Origin: Streptomyces sp. V3I7
GTDB lineage: Bacteria > Actinomycetota > Actinomycetes > Streptomycetales > Streptomycetaceae
Reading direction: 5' to 3'
Assembly: GCF_030817495.1 (NCBI RefSeq)
Contig: NZ_JAUSZK010000001.1
Span: forward strand, 4,691,001 to 4,755,000
DNA length: 64,000 nt
The position numbers and the translations under genes were made by a program. Below are positions 25,821 through 39,621 of the stretch, one piece after another (position 1 is the stretch's first letter; the number at the start of each line of letters is the position of its first letter). The notes beneath the pieces were generated by a model, which saw only the letters and a list, made by a program, of their open reading frames with translations, did no database searches and was not told the DNA's origin.

Positions 25821-26849
25821 TCAGGGGCGAATGAGGGCTTTGAGGACCTGGCGGTCGGCCATGGCCCGGTAGGCGTCCGGGGTCTGATCGAGGGAGAACG
25901 TCTGGTCGAAGACGCGACCTGGGGCGATCGTGCCGTCGAGGACGTCGGGCAGCAGCTGCTCGATGTAGGCGCGGGCCGGGCTGGCGCCGCCGGTCAGGGT
26001 GATGTTGCGCATGAACTCGGCCGGGCCGATCGGCCCCTGCTCGTACTGGGGGACGCCCAGGCGGCTGATGGTGCCGCCGTCCAGGACCGCGCCCAGGGCG
26101 GTGTCGAGGGCCTGGCGAGTGCCGACGGCCTCGATCACCTTCTCCACGCCGCCGGTCAGCTCGCGGATGCGGGCGACGCCTTCCTCGCCGCGCTCGGCGA
26201 CGACGTCGGTGGCGCCGAACTCGCGGCCCAGGCCGGTGCGTGCCTCATGGCGGCCCGCGAGCACGATCCGCTCGGCGCCGAGCCGCTTGGCGGCGATCAC
26301 CGCGCACAGGCCGACCGCGCCGTCCCCGACGACCAGCACCGCATCCCCGCGGCCGACGCCGGCGGTGACCGCGCCGTGGTGGCCGGTGGTCATCACGTCC
26401 GACAAGGCCAGCAGCGACGGAACCAGAGCGGAGTCGGCGGCCGCCGGCAACTTCACCAGGGTGCCGTCCGCGTACGGGACGCGGACGGCTTCGCCCTGCC
26501 CGCCGTCGACGCCGTCGAAGCCGTACCGGCCGCCGTTCCGGCACGAGATGTGCAGGCCCTTGGCACAGTAGTCGCAGGTGTCGTCGCTGTAGGTGAACGG
26601 GGCGACGACCAGGTCACCCGCCTTCAGACCGGTGACGTGCGCGCCGGTCTCCTCGACGACGCCGAGGAACTCGTGGCCCATGGGGCGCCCGGTGTCGGTC
26701 GCGGGCATCGACTGGTACGGCCACAGGTCACTGCCGCACACACACGCGGCCACCGTGCGCACCACGGCGTCGGTCGGCTTGACGATCTTCGGGTCGGGCC
26801 GGTCCTCGACGCGGATGTCTCCGGCTCCGTACATCACTGCTGCACGCAT
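25821..26849 (-). CDS. Zinc-dependent alcohol dehydrogenase (MDR family)
   Basis: 342 residues. Catalytic zinc ligands are in [10 protein letters not shown] and [10 protein letters not shown]. The structural zinc lobe is reduced ([12 protein letters not shown]). The Rossmann motif is [14 protein letters not shown]. It resembles the glutathione-independent formaldehyde dehydrogenase/threonine dehydrogenase-like MDR proteins; the substrate cannot be read. It lies between two aldo/keto reductases with spacings of 58 and 69 bp, suggesting linked handling of carbonyl compounds. Confidence 0.9.
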   Translation of the reverse strand: MRAAVMYGAGDIRVEDRPDPKIVKPTDAVVRTVAACVCGSDLWPYQSMPATDTGRPMGHEFLGVVEETGAHVTGLKAGDLVVAPFTYSDDTCDYCAKGLHISCRNGGRYGFDGVDGGQGEAVRVPYADGTLVKLPAAADSALVPSLLALSDVMTTGHHGAVTAGVGRGDAVLVVGDGAVGLCAVIAAKRLGAERIVLAGRHEARTGLGREFGATDVVAERGEEGVARIRELTGGVEKVIEAVGTRQALDTALGAVLDGGTISRLGVPQYEQGPIGPAEFMRNITLTGGASPARAYIEQLLPDVLDGTIAPGRVFDQTFSLDQTPDAYRAMADRQVLKALIRP

Positions 26850-26918
26850 GACAGGGGTACTCCAAACAGGGAAAGGACTGCCGCACCGAGCGGCGGCGGG
26901 GGAAGGCGGGCGTAAGAA

Positions 26919-27917
<999 letters not shown>

Positions 27918-28105
27918 CTACCCCGGCACCCTCACTCTCGCCGGACCGTGCCTGTTGTGGCTCTGGCGGCCGGCCGGAGTACCGGCGTCCTGCTCATTCA
28001 CCTTGGCCCGGATGGCGTCGGTGTGGCAGGGCGGGCTCTTCGGGGGTAACGACAGGGCCCCCCTCTCATCTGCCCAGCGGGTGCCCAGCGGGTGAGACTG
28101 GAGTC

Positions 28106-29014
28106 ATGGCAACCGAGAGCGCGAACAGTGAGGGCGCCGAGCTGGGCCGCTACCTGCGTGCCCGCCGCACCCAGACCAGCCCCGAACACGTCGGCCTCAC
28201 CGTGGGCGCCGGTATTCGCCGCACCCCCGGACTGCGCCGCGAGGAGCTGGCCACCCTCGCCGGCATCAGCATCGACTACTACGTGCGCCTGGAGCGCGGC
28301 AAGGAGACCCGCCCCAGCCCCGCCGTCCTGGACTCCCTCGCCCGCGCTCTGCACATGGACGACCAGGAGCACCAGCACCTGCGCGAGCTCGCCGCCCGGG
28401 CCGCCCGCTACACCCCCGAACCGCCACCCGCGCCCAGCCGCACCGTGCGCCCCCACCTCAAGCTGCTGCTCGAATCACTGCGCCCGAACCCGGCCTACGT
28501 CATCAGCCGCAGCATGGACATGCTCGCCTGGAACCCCGGCGGCCTCGCCCTGTACGCGGGCCTGGACGACTGGCCGGCAAAGCACCGCAACCTCGCCCGG
28601 TACCTGTTCCTGCATCCCGCAGCCCGCGATCTGTTCACCGATTGGGACCGGCAGATCACCGCCTGCGTCGCCCGCCTGCGCGCCATCGCCGGCACGGCTC
28701 CGGACGCCCCCGACCTGACCAACCTCGTCGGCGAACTCCTGCTCAGGAGCCCCGACTTCGCGGGCCTTTGGGAACGCTACGAGGTGACCGGACGCAAGCC
28801 CGTCCACAAGACCTTCCAGCACCCCCAGATCGGCACGGTCACCCTCACCTCGCAGTCACTGCACGTCGAAGGCACCCCCGGCCAGCGCATCGGCGTCTAC
28901 ACCGCCGAACCCGGCAGCCCCGACCACGACGCCCTGCTGCTCCTGGACATGGCCGCACCTCGACCGGCCCACGCTCCCGAGCCGGCCACCCCGAGAGCCG
29001 CCGGCCCGTCGTAA
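28106..29014 (+). CDS. XRE/HTH regulator with MmyB-like ligand-binding domain
   Basis: 302 residues. An N-terminal HTH_31/Xre domain (LGRYLRARRTQ...RRTPGLRREELATLAGISI then DYYVRLERG) is followed by an MmyB-like PAS-related sensor domain (MDMLAWNPGGLALYAG...). In actinobacteria such regulators very often sit divergent to short-chain or aldo/keto reductases that they control, as here with the 27896-24911 operon. A direct repeat (two GTGCCCAGCGG-like units) lies just before the start and could be part of the operator. Ligand unknown. Confidence 0.88.
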   Translation: MATESANSEGAELGRYLRARRTQTSPEHVGLTVGAGIRRTPGLRREELATLAGISIDYYVRLERGKETRPSPAVLDSLARALHMDDQEHQHLRELAARAARYTPEPPPAPSRTVRPHLKLLLESLRPNPAYVISRSMDMLAWNPGGLALYAGLDDWPAKHRNLARYLFLHPAARDLFTDWDRQITACVARLRAIAGTAPDAPDLTNLVGELLLRSPDFAGLWERYEVTGRKPVHKTFQHPQIGTVTLTSQSLHVEGTPGQRIGVYTAEPGSPDHDALLLLDMAAPRPAHAPEPATPRAAGPS

Positions 29015-29066
29015 GACGTCAGAGCCTGCTTCCTAGCCTTGGCGCCCCGGAGGCCTGGCTGTCCGG

Positions 29067-29975
29067 TCAGGTCTGGTTCACGACCATGTAAGGGTCGCTG
29101 CATTCCATGTGAGTGTGACGGCGTCGCCGTTGAGAAGTTTGTCTCCGAAGACGGTGACCTGCCGGACGACGTCGATGAAGCGTTCGGGGTAGCCGGTTGC
29201 AGCGGCCTTGTCGGCGACGCCAGGCGGTATAGGAGGCCTGGCGGCGCTCGCCGAGGTCGGTGATGGTGGTGCTGAGGGGTTTCAGGGTGATGTCGCGGTG
29301 TGCGGCGGTGGCGGTCAGCGCCGTGGTGAGTTCTTGGCCGTCGAGGTCGTTGAGGGTGAGCAGACGGTAGAGGTCGCCGTAGTCGCGGTCGCGGGTGTTG
29401 AGATCGCCGAGTGAGATGGCGGTGGAGAGTTTTTCGGCGATGACGGTGGCGAGTGGGTAGCCGAGGATCTTGAAGCTCTCCGTTGTGAGCTGCTGCGGGT
29501 AGTCGACGATCTGGGGACCGGGGGTGACGGGGTCTCCGAAGCTGACATCCAGTTGGAGCTTGAGTCGCGCTCGGGCGATGGAGGCGGCCATGGACAGGCG
29601 CAGGCCGTGGTACTCGTCCTCCTCGCGGATGGGAACCGTCTTGAGCGTCGTGGGATCGAATACGACTCCGTCGTCGATCTCGGTGGCGGCGATGACTGCG
29701 ATCCTGTGGATGATCTCGGTTTCGTCGCCTGGGAACGAGCGGCCGAGGATGTCGATGTCGCGGGTCGTTCGACGCGCGCCGAACTGGGCGAGCAGCAGGC
29801 CGCCCTTGAGGATGAAGTGTTCGCGGCCAAGGGGCGATGAGGCCAGGCGGTAGAGAAACCGTTCGAGGATGTACTCGACCATGACCTCGTCCGTGGACCG
29901 GCTGTTGCGGCGGGCCAAGTTGCGCAGGTCGTTGTAGACGCGGCCGGCGGTGGTGTCGCGAGTGGGGTTGGCCAT
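29067..29975 (-). CDS. AbiEii-type nucleotidyltransferase toxin, C-terminus frameshifted
   Basis: 302 residues as read. The nucleotidyltransferase core is visible in HFILKGGLLLAQFGA and RTTRDIDILG. Family action: a type IV toxin acting as a nucleotidyltransferase. After ...SYTAWRRRQ the frame turns Arg-rich. Removing one G at 29206-29207 gives AATGYPERFIDVVRQV and then VFGDKLLNGDAVTL...TWS ending at 29078, the normal C-terminus of the family. So a +1 frameshift or sequencing error is likely near the end. The ATG overlaps the antitoxin stop (TAATG). Confidence 0.85.
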   Translation of the reverse strand: MANPTRDTTAGRVYNDLRNLARRNSRSTDEVMVEYILERFLYRLASSPLGREHFILKGGLLLAQFGARRTTRDIDILGRSFPGDETEIIHRIAVIAATEIDDGVVFDPTTLKTVPIREEDEYHGLRLSMAASIARARLKLQLDVSFGDPVTPGPQIVDYPQQLTTESFKILGYPLATVIAEKLSTAISLGDLNTRDRDYGDLYRLLTLNDLDGQELTTALTATAAHRDITLKPLSTTITDLGERRQASYTAWRRRQGRCNRLPRTLHRRRPAGHRLRRQTSQRRRRHTHMECSDPYMVVNQT

Positions 29976-30589
29976 TAGGCGAGCACCGCCTCTACGGCGG
30001 GGCGGACGACGGAGAGAGCGCCCAACTCGCGCGCGATTTGCTGGAGTTCGCTGACTCCGCCGCGTCCGCTCCGGCGCAGGTAGCGGCCGAGTGCGGACAG
30101 GGCGAGGGTCTCGCCGATGCGGCTGCGGTGTCGCATCGCGTCGACGACGCTGCGGGCCGCGTTGTACACGGGGATGGTCTCTCCCGGGGCTACTTCGAAC
30201 CGCTCGGCGCCGAGGCTGAAGGTCTTCGAGGCGTACTGCGCCACCACGGTCGGAGGGTAGGCAATCGTGGGGCGCCGCGCACCGCGCGGCACGGCGATGT
30301 GGACTGCTGCGGGGATGTCGTCGATCAGCTCATGCAGGGCCAGGGCGGACTCGCCGCACACTACGGCGCGAGGGGCCCGCGCACACACGGCCAGCAGATC
30401 CCCGTGCGCGGTTTCCGGGGCGTCTGCCCGCCGGTACACCCCACGGGACAGTTCGTCTATCTCTCCTTCCGTGATCAAGTGCGCCAGATCGCGAGGGGAG
30501 AGCAGCGCTTGACGCGCCTGCGCCGTCGTGAACGTGGGGGAGAGGCCGGCCAGCCGCTGCTCCAAGCGCGAGTTTCCCGCAGCACTCAT
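29975..30589 (-). CDS. AbiEi-type antitoxin
   Basis: 204 residues. An N-terminal winged-helix domain (FTTAQARQALLSPRDLAHLI...GEIDELSRGVYRRADAP) is followed by the AbiEi C-terminal antitoxin domain (VCGESALALHELIDDIP...HIAVPRGARRP). AbiEi represses the operon and counters AbiEii by a type IV mechanism without direct binding. A TACTAT box 7 nt upstream of the ATG and the absence of a ribosome-binding site suggest a leaderless transcript. Codon use here is less GC-biased than in flanking genes, consistent with acquisition. Confidence 0.87.
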   Translation of the reverse strand: MSAAGNSRLEQRLAGLSPTFTTAQARQALLSPRDLAHLITEGEIDELSRGVYRRADAPETAHGDLLAVCARAPRAVVCGESALALHELIDDIPAAVHIAVPRGARRPTIAYPPTVVAQYASKTFSLGAERFEVAPGETIPVYNAARSVVDAMRHRSRIGETLALSALGRYLRRSGRGGVSELQQIARELGALSVVRPAVEAVLA

Positions 30590-30734
30590 GTATCGAATAG
30601 TACCCCTCTAGCGCCCTCATGGGATCGATTTGATGCATGCCGGTGGCGACTCATGGTCAGGGTGGATCCGAACAGGGGTCGAGGGTGCCACGAAGGCCCT
30701 GACAGCGCCGAACACGCTGGCCAGGGCCTGTTCC

Positions 30735-32102
<1,368 letters not shown>

Positions 32103-32134
32103 GGAAACTCCTCAATACGGGTGGTGCATGGGGT

Positions 32135-32176
32135 GCGGGGTGTCGCGCCCACCTACGAGTGTGCGCGACACCCCGC
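32135..32176 (-). terminator. glyA-sdaA intercistronic hairpin
   Basis: A 14-bp near-perfect stem (core GGGGTGTCGCGC at 32137-32148 with GCGCGACACCCC at 32163-32174) with a 14-nt loop. A short T-run lies on the glyA-proximal side. It may be a partial terminator or an mRNA stabiliser. Confidence 0.7.
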
Positions 32177-32193
32177 GAAAAGGAACTACGGGA

Positions 32194-33456
<1,263 letters not shown>

Positions 33457-33470
33457 GCGGTGATGACTCC

Positions 33471-33848
33471 TCAGCCAGCGATGAAGGCGTCGTACTCGTC
33501 GGCGGAGAGCAGCTCGGCCGGCTCGTCCGCGACGCGTACCTTGAACAGCCATCCGCCCTCGAACGGGGCGGAGTTCACCAGCGCCGGGTCGTCCACGACG
33601 TCCTCGTTGACCGCCGTGACCTCACCGCTGACGGGGGAGTAGAGGTCGCTGACCGACTTGGTCGACTCCAGCTCGCCGCAGGACTCGCCCGCGGTCACCG
33701 TGTCACCGACGTCCGGGAGCTGGACGAAGACGACATCGCCGAGCGCGTTGGCCGCGTGCTCCGTGATGCCGATCGTCGCCACGCCGCTCTCGGTGGCCGA
33801 CAGCCACTCGTGCTCCTTGCTGTACCGCAGGTGCTGGGGGTTGCTCAT
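33471..33848 (-). CDS. gcvH: Glycine cleavage system H protein
   Basis: 125 residues. The lipoylation site is the Lys in [14 protein letters not shown]. The C-terminal [16 protein letters not shown] is typical. It shuttles the aminomethyl group between P, T and L proteins. It lies between gcvT (166 bp upstream) and glyA (14 bp downstream). Confidence 0.96.
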   Translation of the reverse strand: MSNPQHLRYSKEHEWLSATESGVATIGITEHAANALGDVVFVQLPDVGDTVTAGESCGELESTKSVSDLYSPVSGEVTAVNEDVVDDPALVNSAPFEGGWLFKVRVADEPAELLSADEYDAFIAG

Positions 33849-34014
33849 GGGCTGAATTCTCCTGTATGCGGGGGAGTGCTGGTGACGGGGGTGCTGCTGA
33901 AACCGCAGGTGAGCAGGGGGGATGTGCCTGGCATCACAGCGGGAGGGGCCGGACGGGCCGGCGCGGCGGACCGGCGGGACACCGGGCGCGGGGCCGGCCG
34001 GCTCTCGTCAGTCT

Positions 34015-35187
<1,173 letters not shown>

Positions 35188-35234
35188 CGGTCGTACTCCC
35201 AGGGCGTGCGGGACGGGCGAGGTCGTTCCTCCCC

Positions 35235-35437
35235 ATCTGTCATCGGAACCTGAGAGGTTCGCCCTGACCCACTCGGTGAGTGGGCACGACTTGCACCTTG
35301 GGTGGAGCCACTGTCGCAGCGGCCCGCTTTTCAGATGTGCCTCGCCCGCGCGGTAACGGTGCCTGAGAGATTCAAGGGAGGGACTTGCTCCTTCGGCGCC
35401 CCAGCGAGACGGACTGCTGGGAACTCTCCCGCGCGGA
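35235..35437 (-). ncRNA. Tandem glycine riboswitch (gcvT element)
   Basis: On the minus strand, two aptamers are recognisable. The first holds GGGAGAG, GCGCCGAAGGAGCAA and AATCTCTCAGGCA. The second holds GGGCGAGGCA, CCAAGGTGCAAGTC and AACCTCTCAGGTTC. The two are joined by the usual short linker and lie ~45 nt before the gcvT ATG. Glycine riboswitches of this type turn the glycine cleavage operon on when glycine is abundant. No clear terminator stem follows, so translational control of gcvT is likely. Confidence 0.92.
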
Positions 35438-35617
35438 TTCAAGCGGCCGGTATGCAGTTGGCGGGCACATCATTGCACGCCGGGCCGCGCCACGGCAGGT
35501 CCCGTCTGTGACCGGGTTGTGGCAGGACGCGCACCCCTCTGCGACGCGCCGTTCATTACCTTCTCTTTACACTCTGGGGGCAGAGGACCACCAGACCGCA
35601 AGGGGAGGACGAGCACC

Positions 35618-36388
35618 GTGAACAGGATGACGGCGTACGCCACGACGACCGGCCTCGCACTGCCGGAGCACCCGGCCGCCCCGGCCGCCCGCGGGCACCG
35701 CGGCGCGCGCCCGGTGCCGGTCGTCCGCGACCTGCGCGAGCGCGCCGGGCGCAGCCCGCACGGCCTGCTCTTCGGCCCCCGGGACCTGGTCGTGGTCACC
35801 GGCCTGCCCGGCAGCGGCAAGTCGACCTTGATGGCCCGGGCGGTGCGCGGCATCCGCGTCGACTCCCAGGACACCCGCGATTCCTGGGACGTCCGGATGC
35901 CCGGCTTCCTGCCCTACGCCGTCTACCGCCCGCTGGTCCGCCTCGCCCACTACGCCCGGCTGCGCCGCGCCCTGCGCTCCGGCGAGGGTGTCGTCGTGCA
36001 CGACTGCGGCGCCCAGACCTGGGTACGCGCGTGGCTCGCCCGCGCGGCCCGCCGCCGCGGCGGCACCCTGCACCTGCTGCTCCTCGACGTTCCCCCGGAC
36101 GCGGCGCGCGCGGGCCAGCGCGCTCGGGGCCGCCGCGTCTCCCGCTACGCGTTCCTGCGCCACCGCCGGACGGTAGGCCGCCTGCTGGCCGCGGTCGAGA
36201 AGGGCGTCCTGCCCGAGGGCTGCGGCTCGGCGGTGCTGCTGGACCGGGCCGCGGGCGACGTGCTGCGCAGGATCGCCTTTGTGCGGGAAGGCGGCCGGGA
36301 CGATGAGGAGGCCGGCGGCCTGACGGACCGCGCGAGCCGGGCATGCCGGGCGGCCGGTCGGCCTCGTGCCGGCGGCCGATCGGGCTGA
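35618..36388 (+). CDS. P-loop ATPase/kinase-like protein
   Basis: About 256 residues from GTG 35618, with GGGGAGGA upstream. Walker A is VVTGLPGSGKSTLMARA. An Asp in IRVDSQDTRDSWD follows, and an Arg-rich lid region (RAGQRARGRRVSRYAFLRHRRTVGRLL) resembles zeta-toxin/AAA_33 kinases. The substrate is unknown and there is no antitoxin partner, so a small-molecule kinase is as likely as a toxin. Upstream, TACACT at about 35568 is a possible -10 element. Divergent from the riboswitch. Confidence 0.78.
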   Translation: MNRMTAYATTTGLALPEHPAAPAARGHRGARPVPVVRDLRERAGRSPHGLLFGPRDLVVVTGLPGSGKSTLMARAVRGIRVDSQDTRDSWDVRMPGFLPYAVYRPLVRLAHYARLRRALRSGEGVVVHDCGAQTWVRAWLARAARRRGGTLHLLLLDVPPDAARAGQRARGRRVSRYAFLRHRRTVGRLLAAVEKGVLPEGCGSAVLLDRAAGDVLRRIAFVREGGRDDEEAGGLTDRASRACRAAGRPRAGGRSG

Positions 36389-36519
36389 TCGTCGGGCCGG
36401 GCGGCCCCGCGCGGGTCGAGCGGGCCGCCGAGTCGAACAGGCGAAGGAGCCCTCCAGGCAGCCACGCGGACCCGTTAGCCTTTCGGCACACCAGTGGTTC
36501 TCAGCAGGCGGTAGAGCAG

Positions 36520-37311
36520 ATGGACTTCCCGGCGGACATTCCCGCGGACTTCCCGGCACAGGCACATCCCCATCCGCACGGCGGATGGCCCGGCAACGAA
36601 CTGGAGGAGGTGCTGTCGGCCTCCCTCGGCGTACCGGCGGCGGGCGGCCGGATCCTCGAGGTGCTCGGCCGCAGCTTCCTCTGGGTGCCGCTGCCAGGCG
36701 GCGGCGGCCCGCACAGCGGTCCGCTCGACCTGCCCGCGCTGGACATCGACGGCCAGGCGTACGTCCCGGTCTTCAGCTCCGAGGAGCAGTTCCGCCAGGT
36801 GACCGGCTCGCACATGGCGTACACCATCGCGCCCGCCGTGGAGTTCGCGCGCGGCCTGCCCCCGCAGGTCGGCCTCGCCATCAACCCCGACGGCGTGGTC
36901 GGCATACCGCTGCCCCCGGACGCGGTGGCCGAGCTGTGCCGCGGAGGCCGCGGCGAGCTCGACGGACCCGCCGGCGGCGCCCGGGTCCGCCTCTTCGAGC
37001 CGGACTGGCAGGACGACCCGGTCGACTTCCTGGCCGCGGCCTCCGCCGAGTTCGGGGCGACCGGCGTCGTCACCACCGCCCGCCGCTGCCTCGCGGCGAT
37101 CGAGGGCGCAGACCCGGTGATGTTCGTCGGCGTCGAACTCTCCCAGTGGGAGGGCGACTTGCGGGCCCTGCCACTGGAGGCCCTGGGGCGGGCGCTGGCC
37201 AACGTCCCGGTGCGGTGGCCGGTCAACCTGGTTCTGCTGGACGTCGCCCAGGACCCGGTGGGCGACTGGATGCGCGGCAGCGTACGGCCCTTCTACCAAC
37301 GCGGTCACTGA
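36520..37311 (+). CDS. SseB-like (enhanced serine sensitivity) protein
   Basis: About 263 residues from ATG 36520. Two related domains: an N-terminal half (NELEEVLSASLGVPAAGGRILEVL...YVPVFSSEEQFRQV) is SseB-N-like, and the C-terminal half (VGVELSQWEGDLRALPLEALGRAL...) ends MRGSVRPFYQRGH, the end conserved in the family. SseB-type proteins are implicated in serine sensitivity in enterobacteria; in Streptomyces the role is unknown. Its nearness to the serine/glycine operon is suggestive only. A weak ribosome-binding site and TAGCCT upstream are seen. Confidence 0.78.
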   Translation: MDFPADIPADFPAQAHPHPHGGWPGNELEEVLSASLGVPAAGGRILEVLGRSFLWVPLPGGGGPHSGPLDLPALDIDGQAYVPVFSSEEQFRQVTGSHMAYTIAPAVEFARGLPPQVGLAINPDGVVGIPLPPDAVAELCRGGRGELDGPAGGARVRLFEPDWQDDPVDFLAAASAEFGATGVVTTARRCLAAIEGADPVMFVGVELSQWEGDLRALPLEALGRALANVPVRWPVNLVLLDVAQDPVGDWMRGSVRPFYQRGH

Positions 37312-37318
37312 TCCGCCC

Positions 37319-37371
37319 CTCCGCCGACGCGCCGTCAGCCCCTGTCGGGGAGGCGACCGCTGTCGGCGGAG
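37319..37371 (+). terminator. Hairpin between the SseB-like genes
   Basis: A 10-bp stem (CTCCGCCGAC at 37319-37328 with GTCGGCGGAG at 37362-37371) encloses a smaller CCCC-GGGG hairpin. It starts 7 nt past the stop. Confidence 0.6.
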
Positions 37372-37424
37372 CCACTTAAGCTGATTCCCTATCCTGGGCG
37401 ACTTCTCGAGGGGCGGTACAACAG

Positions 37425-38228
37425 GTGAGCGTGAGCCCGAGCGGCAGCGACACCGCGACCGGACAGGTCGAGCACATGCTGCGCCAGGTGACGCCGGGGC
37501 GTTACGACGCCTACGAGGCGCTCCTCGGCGCGCTCGCGACCCCCTCCTCCGGCCAGATCTGGATGCTGCTCTGGCACGGCCAGGCCGGCTCCCCCGACGC
37601 CCAGTACGGGAAGATGGAGGTCGACGGCCACGGCTACGTCCCCTGCGTCACCTCCGCCCAGGAACTGGCCGCCAGCGGCTGGAACCGGTCGTACGAGGTG
37701 GTCGACGGACTCGACGCCGCCCGCACGCTCTACCCCGACCACCACGGCCTGTGGCTCAACCCGCACGCCCCCGGCGGCGGCGTCGGCATCCCCTGGCTCG
37801 ACCTGCGCCGCATCGCCACCGGACTGGACCGCCAGCCCGCAGGCCCCCTGCGCCTGTCCGAACCGGCCATCGAAATCCCGCAGTTCTACGCCCTGCTCAC
37901 GCAGAACGCCCACCGCACGCCGGCGATCCGCTCGCTGCGCCGCGCCTGGGTGCAGCCGGCGCTCGGCGCGCCGTACCTCGCCATCGGCCTGGACGTGTAC
38001 GACACCTCGCCGCCCTCGGTCGACTCGGTGCGCGCGATGATGCAGCAGTCCGTCGGCGCCGTCCCGGACGGGCTGCCGGTGTCGACCGTCGTCATGACCG
38101 ACGAGTACGACCCGGTCGTCATGTGGCTGCGCTCGGACTCCCGCCCCTTCTACGACCGCGAGGCCCACGCCGCGCCGCCGGCCCCGGCCGCCGGTTACGG
38201 CTATCCGCCCGTCCCGGGCCGGTACTGA
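37425..38228 (+). CDS. Second SseB-like protein
   Basis: 267 residues. The N-terminal half (QVEHMLRQVTPGRYDAYEALLGAL...QIWMLLWHGQAGSPDAQYG) is SseB-like. The C-terminal part (VPVSTVVM-like strand, MWLRSDSRPFYDRE) ends with the same RPFY motif as the preceding gene, then a Pro/Ala/Gly/Tyr-rich tail. It is a divergent paralogue of the 36520 gene. The GTG start has GAGGGGCGG upstream, and TATCCT at about 37390 is a candidate -10. Confidence 0.78.
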   Translation: MSVSPSGSDTATGQVEHMLRQVTPGRYDAYEALLGALATPSSGQIWMLLWHGQAGSPDAQYGKMEVDGHGYVPCVTSAQELAASGWNRSYEVVDGLDAARTLYPDHHGLWLNPHAPGGGVGIPWLDLRRIATGLDRQPAGPLRLSEPAIEIPQFYALLTQNAHRTPAIRSLRRAWVQPALGAPYLAIGLDVYDTSPPSVDSVRAMMQQSVGAVPDGLPVSTVVMTDEYDPVVMWLRSDSRPFYDREAHAAPPAPAAGYGYPPVPGRY

Positions 38229-38249
38229 TCCCTGCCGGAACAGTGTGTG

Positions 38250-38276
38250 GAAGAGGGGCTCCGAGGCCCCCTCTTC
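38250..38276 (+). terminator. Terminator after the SseB-like pair
   Basis: A 9-bp stem, GAAGAGGGG at 38250-38258 with CCCCTCTTC at 38268-38276 and a 9-nt loop. An AT-rich segment (38290-38330, containing ATACATGCATG) follows and probably houses the promoter of the importer operon. The rest of the 317-bp gap shows nothing recognisable. Confidence 0.75.
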
Positions 38277-38545
38277 GCGCGTAGAGCGAGTTGGAAAATA
38301 CATGCATGTCGTATTGATCCAATTGCTCCCCGTCCGGCCCGCGTTACCCATCGTCCGGATAACGGAACCCCTCAACCCGCATCACGGTTGCGCATCCATT
38401 CGCCGTCGGCTCTGGCAAGAGATCGCCCCCACGTTGAAGACTCGCGCACCAGGGGTCTTCCGACCTCTTCGAACGACGGACTGATCACGCCGCTGTCGCG
38501 GCAAGTGCGGCCCGGCCACCGCCGGTTGAGAGGGGTCCCTGCCAG

Positions 38546-39553
38546 ATGACGGCACCACTGCATGAGCCGACCACGGAGGCGGCCCCGAGCGCGGCCGAGG
38601 AAGCGGCGGTCGCCGGGGCGGGCGCGAAGGCCGTACAGGGACGCTCCCTGGGCCGGATCGCCTGGGAGCGTCTGAAGCGGGACAAGCTCGCCCTCAGCGG
38701 CGGTGTGGTCGTGCTCGTCCTCATCGTGATCGCCCTGCTCGCCCCGGTGATCACCCACCTGGTCGGACAGGATCCGGACCTCTATCACGAGAACCTGATC
38801 GACCCGCTGTTCGGCACCCCCAAGGGGTCGCTGGGCGGCATCAGCGGCGAGCACCTGCTGGGCGTCGAGCCGGTCAACGGCCGCGACATCTTCGCCCGCA
38901 TCCTCTTCGGTGCCCAGATCTCCCTGCTGGTGGGCTTCCTGTCCGCCGTCGTCGCCGTCGTCCTCGGCACCGTGCTGGGCATCCTGGCGGGCTTCTTCGG
39001 CGGCTGGATCGACTCCTTCGTCAGCCGCATGATGGACGGTCTGCTCGCCTTCCCGCAGCTGCTGTTCATCATCGCGCTGGTCTCCGTCATGCCCAACACC
39101 ATGCTGGGGCTGACCGGTTCCAACGTGCGCGTGTTCGTGATGATCCTGGTCATCGGCTTCTTCGGCTGGCCGTACATCGGACGCGTCGTGCGCGGTCAGA
39201 CGCTCTCGCTGCGTGAGCGCGAGTACGTCGAGGCCGCCCGGTCGCTGGGTGCCGGACGCTTCTACATCCTGTTCAAGGAACTGCTGCCCAACCTCGTGGC
39301 GCCGATCATCGTGTACACGACGATGATGATCCCCACCAACATCCTCACCGAGGCGGCGCTCAGCTTCCTGGGCGTGGGCGTCAAGCCGCCCACGTCCTCG
39401 TGGGGCCAGATGCTCTCGACGGCGATCGACTACTACGACTCGGACCCCATGTACATGGTGGTCCCGGGTCTGGCGATCTTCATCACCGTCCTCGCGTTCA
39501 ACCTCTTCGGCGACGGCGTGCGTGACGCGCTGGACCCGAAGGGCTCCCGCTGA
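38546..39553 (+). CDS. Oligopeptide ABC transporter permease (DppC/OppC type)
   Basis: 335 residues. A ~40-residue Ala/Glu-rich cytoplasmic N-terminus precedes six transmembrane helices. It has the DppC-type N-terminal OppC domain (RLKRDKLALSGGVVVLVLIV) and the EAA loop (YVEAARSLGAGRFYILFKELLPN). It pairs with the DppB-type permease at 41522. First gene of a five-gene importer operon. Confidence 0.92.
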   Translation: MTAPLHEPTTEAAPSAAEEAAVAGAGAKAVQGRSLGRIAWERLKRDKLALSGGVVVLVLIVIALLAPVITHLVGQDPDLYHENLIDPLFGTPKGSLGGISGEHLLGVEPVNGRDIFARILFGAQISLLVGFLSAVVAVVLGTVLGILAGFFGGWIDSFVSRMMDGLLAFPQLLFIIALVSVMPNTMLGLTGSNVRVFVMILVIGFFGWPYIGRVVRGQTLSLREREYVEAARSLGAGRFYILFKELLPNLVAPIIVYTTMMIPTNILTEAALSFLGVGVKPPTSSWGQMLSTAIDYYDSDPMYMVVPGLAIFITVLAFNLFGDGVRDALDPKGSR

Positions 39554-39621
39554 ACCGCCGTATCCCAAGCGTCCCGTGGCACCAGCACGGGGACTCATCT
39601 CAAACCGGAGGATCCGAGATC

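Noticed and set aside
35188..35442. GcvT frame continuing upstream
   Set aside because: The bases belong to the tandem glycine riboswitch, and the GcvT ATG at 35187 has its own ribosome-binding site.
35618..36388. Zeta-type toxin of a toxin-antitoxin pair
   Set aside because: Walker A and lid resemble the family, but there is no epsilon-like antitoxin beside it, so only a P-loop ATPase is claimed.
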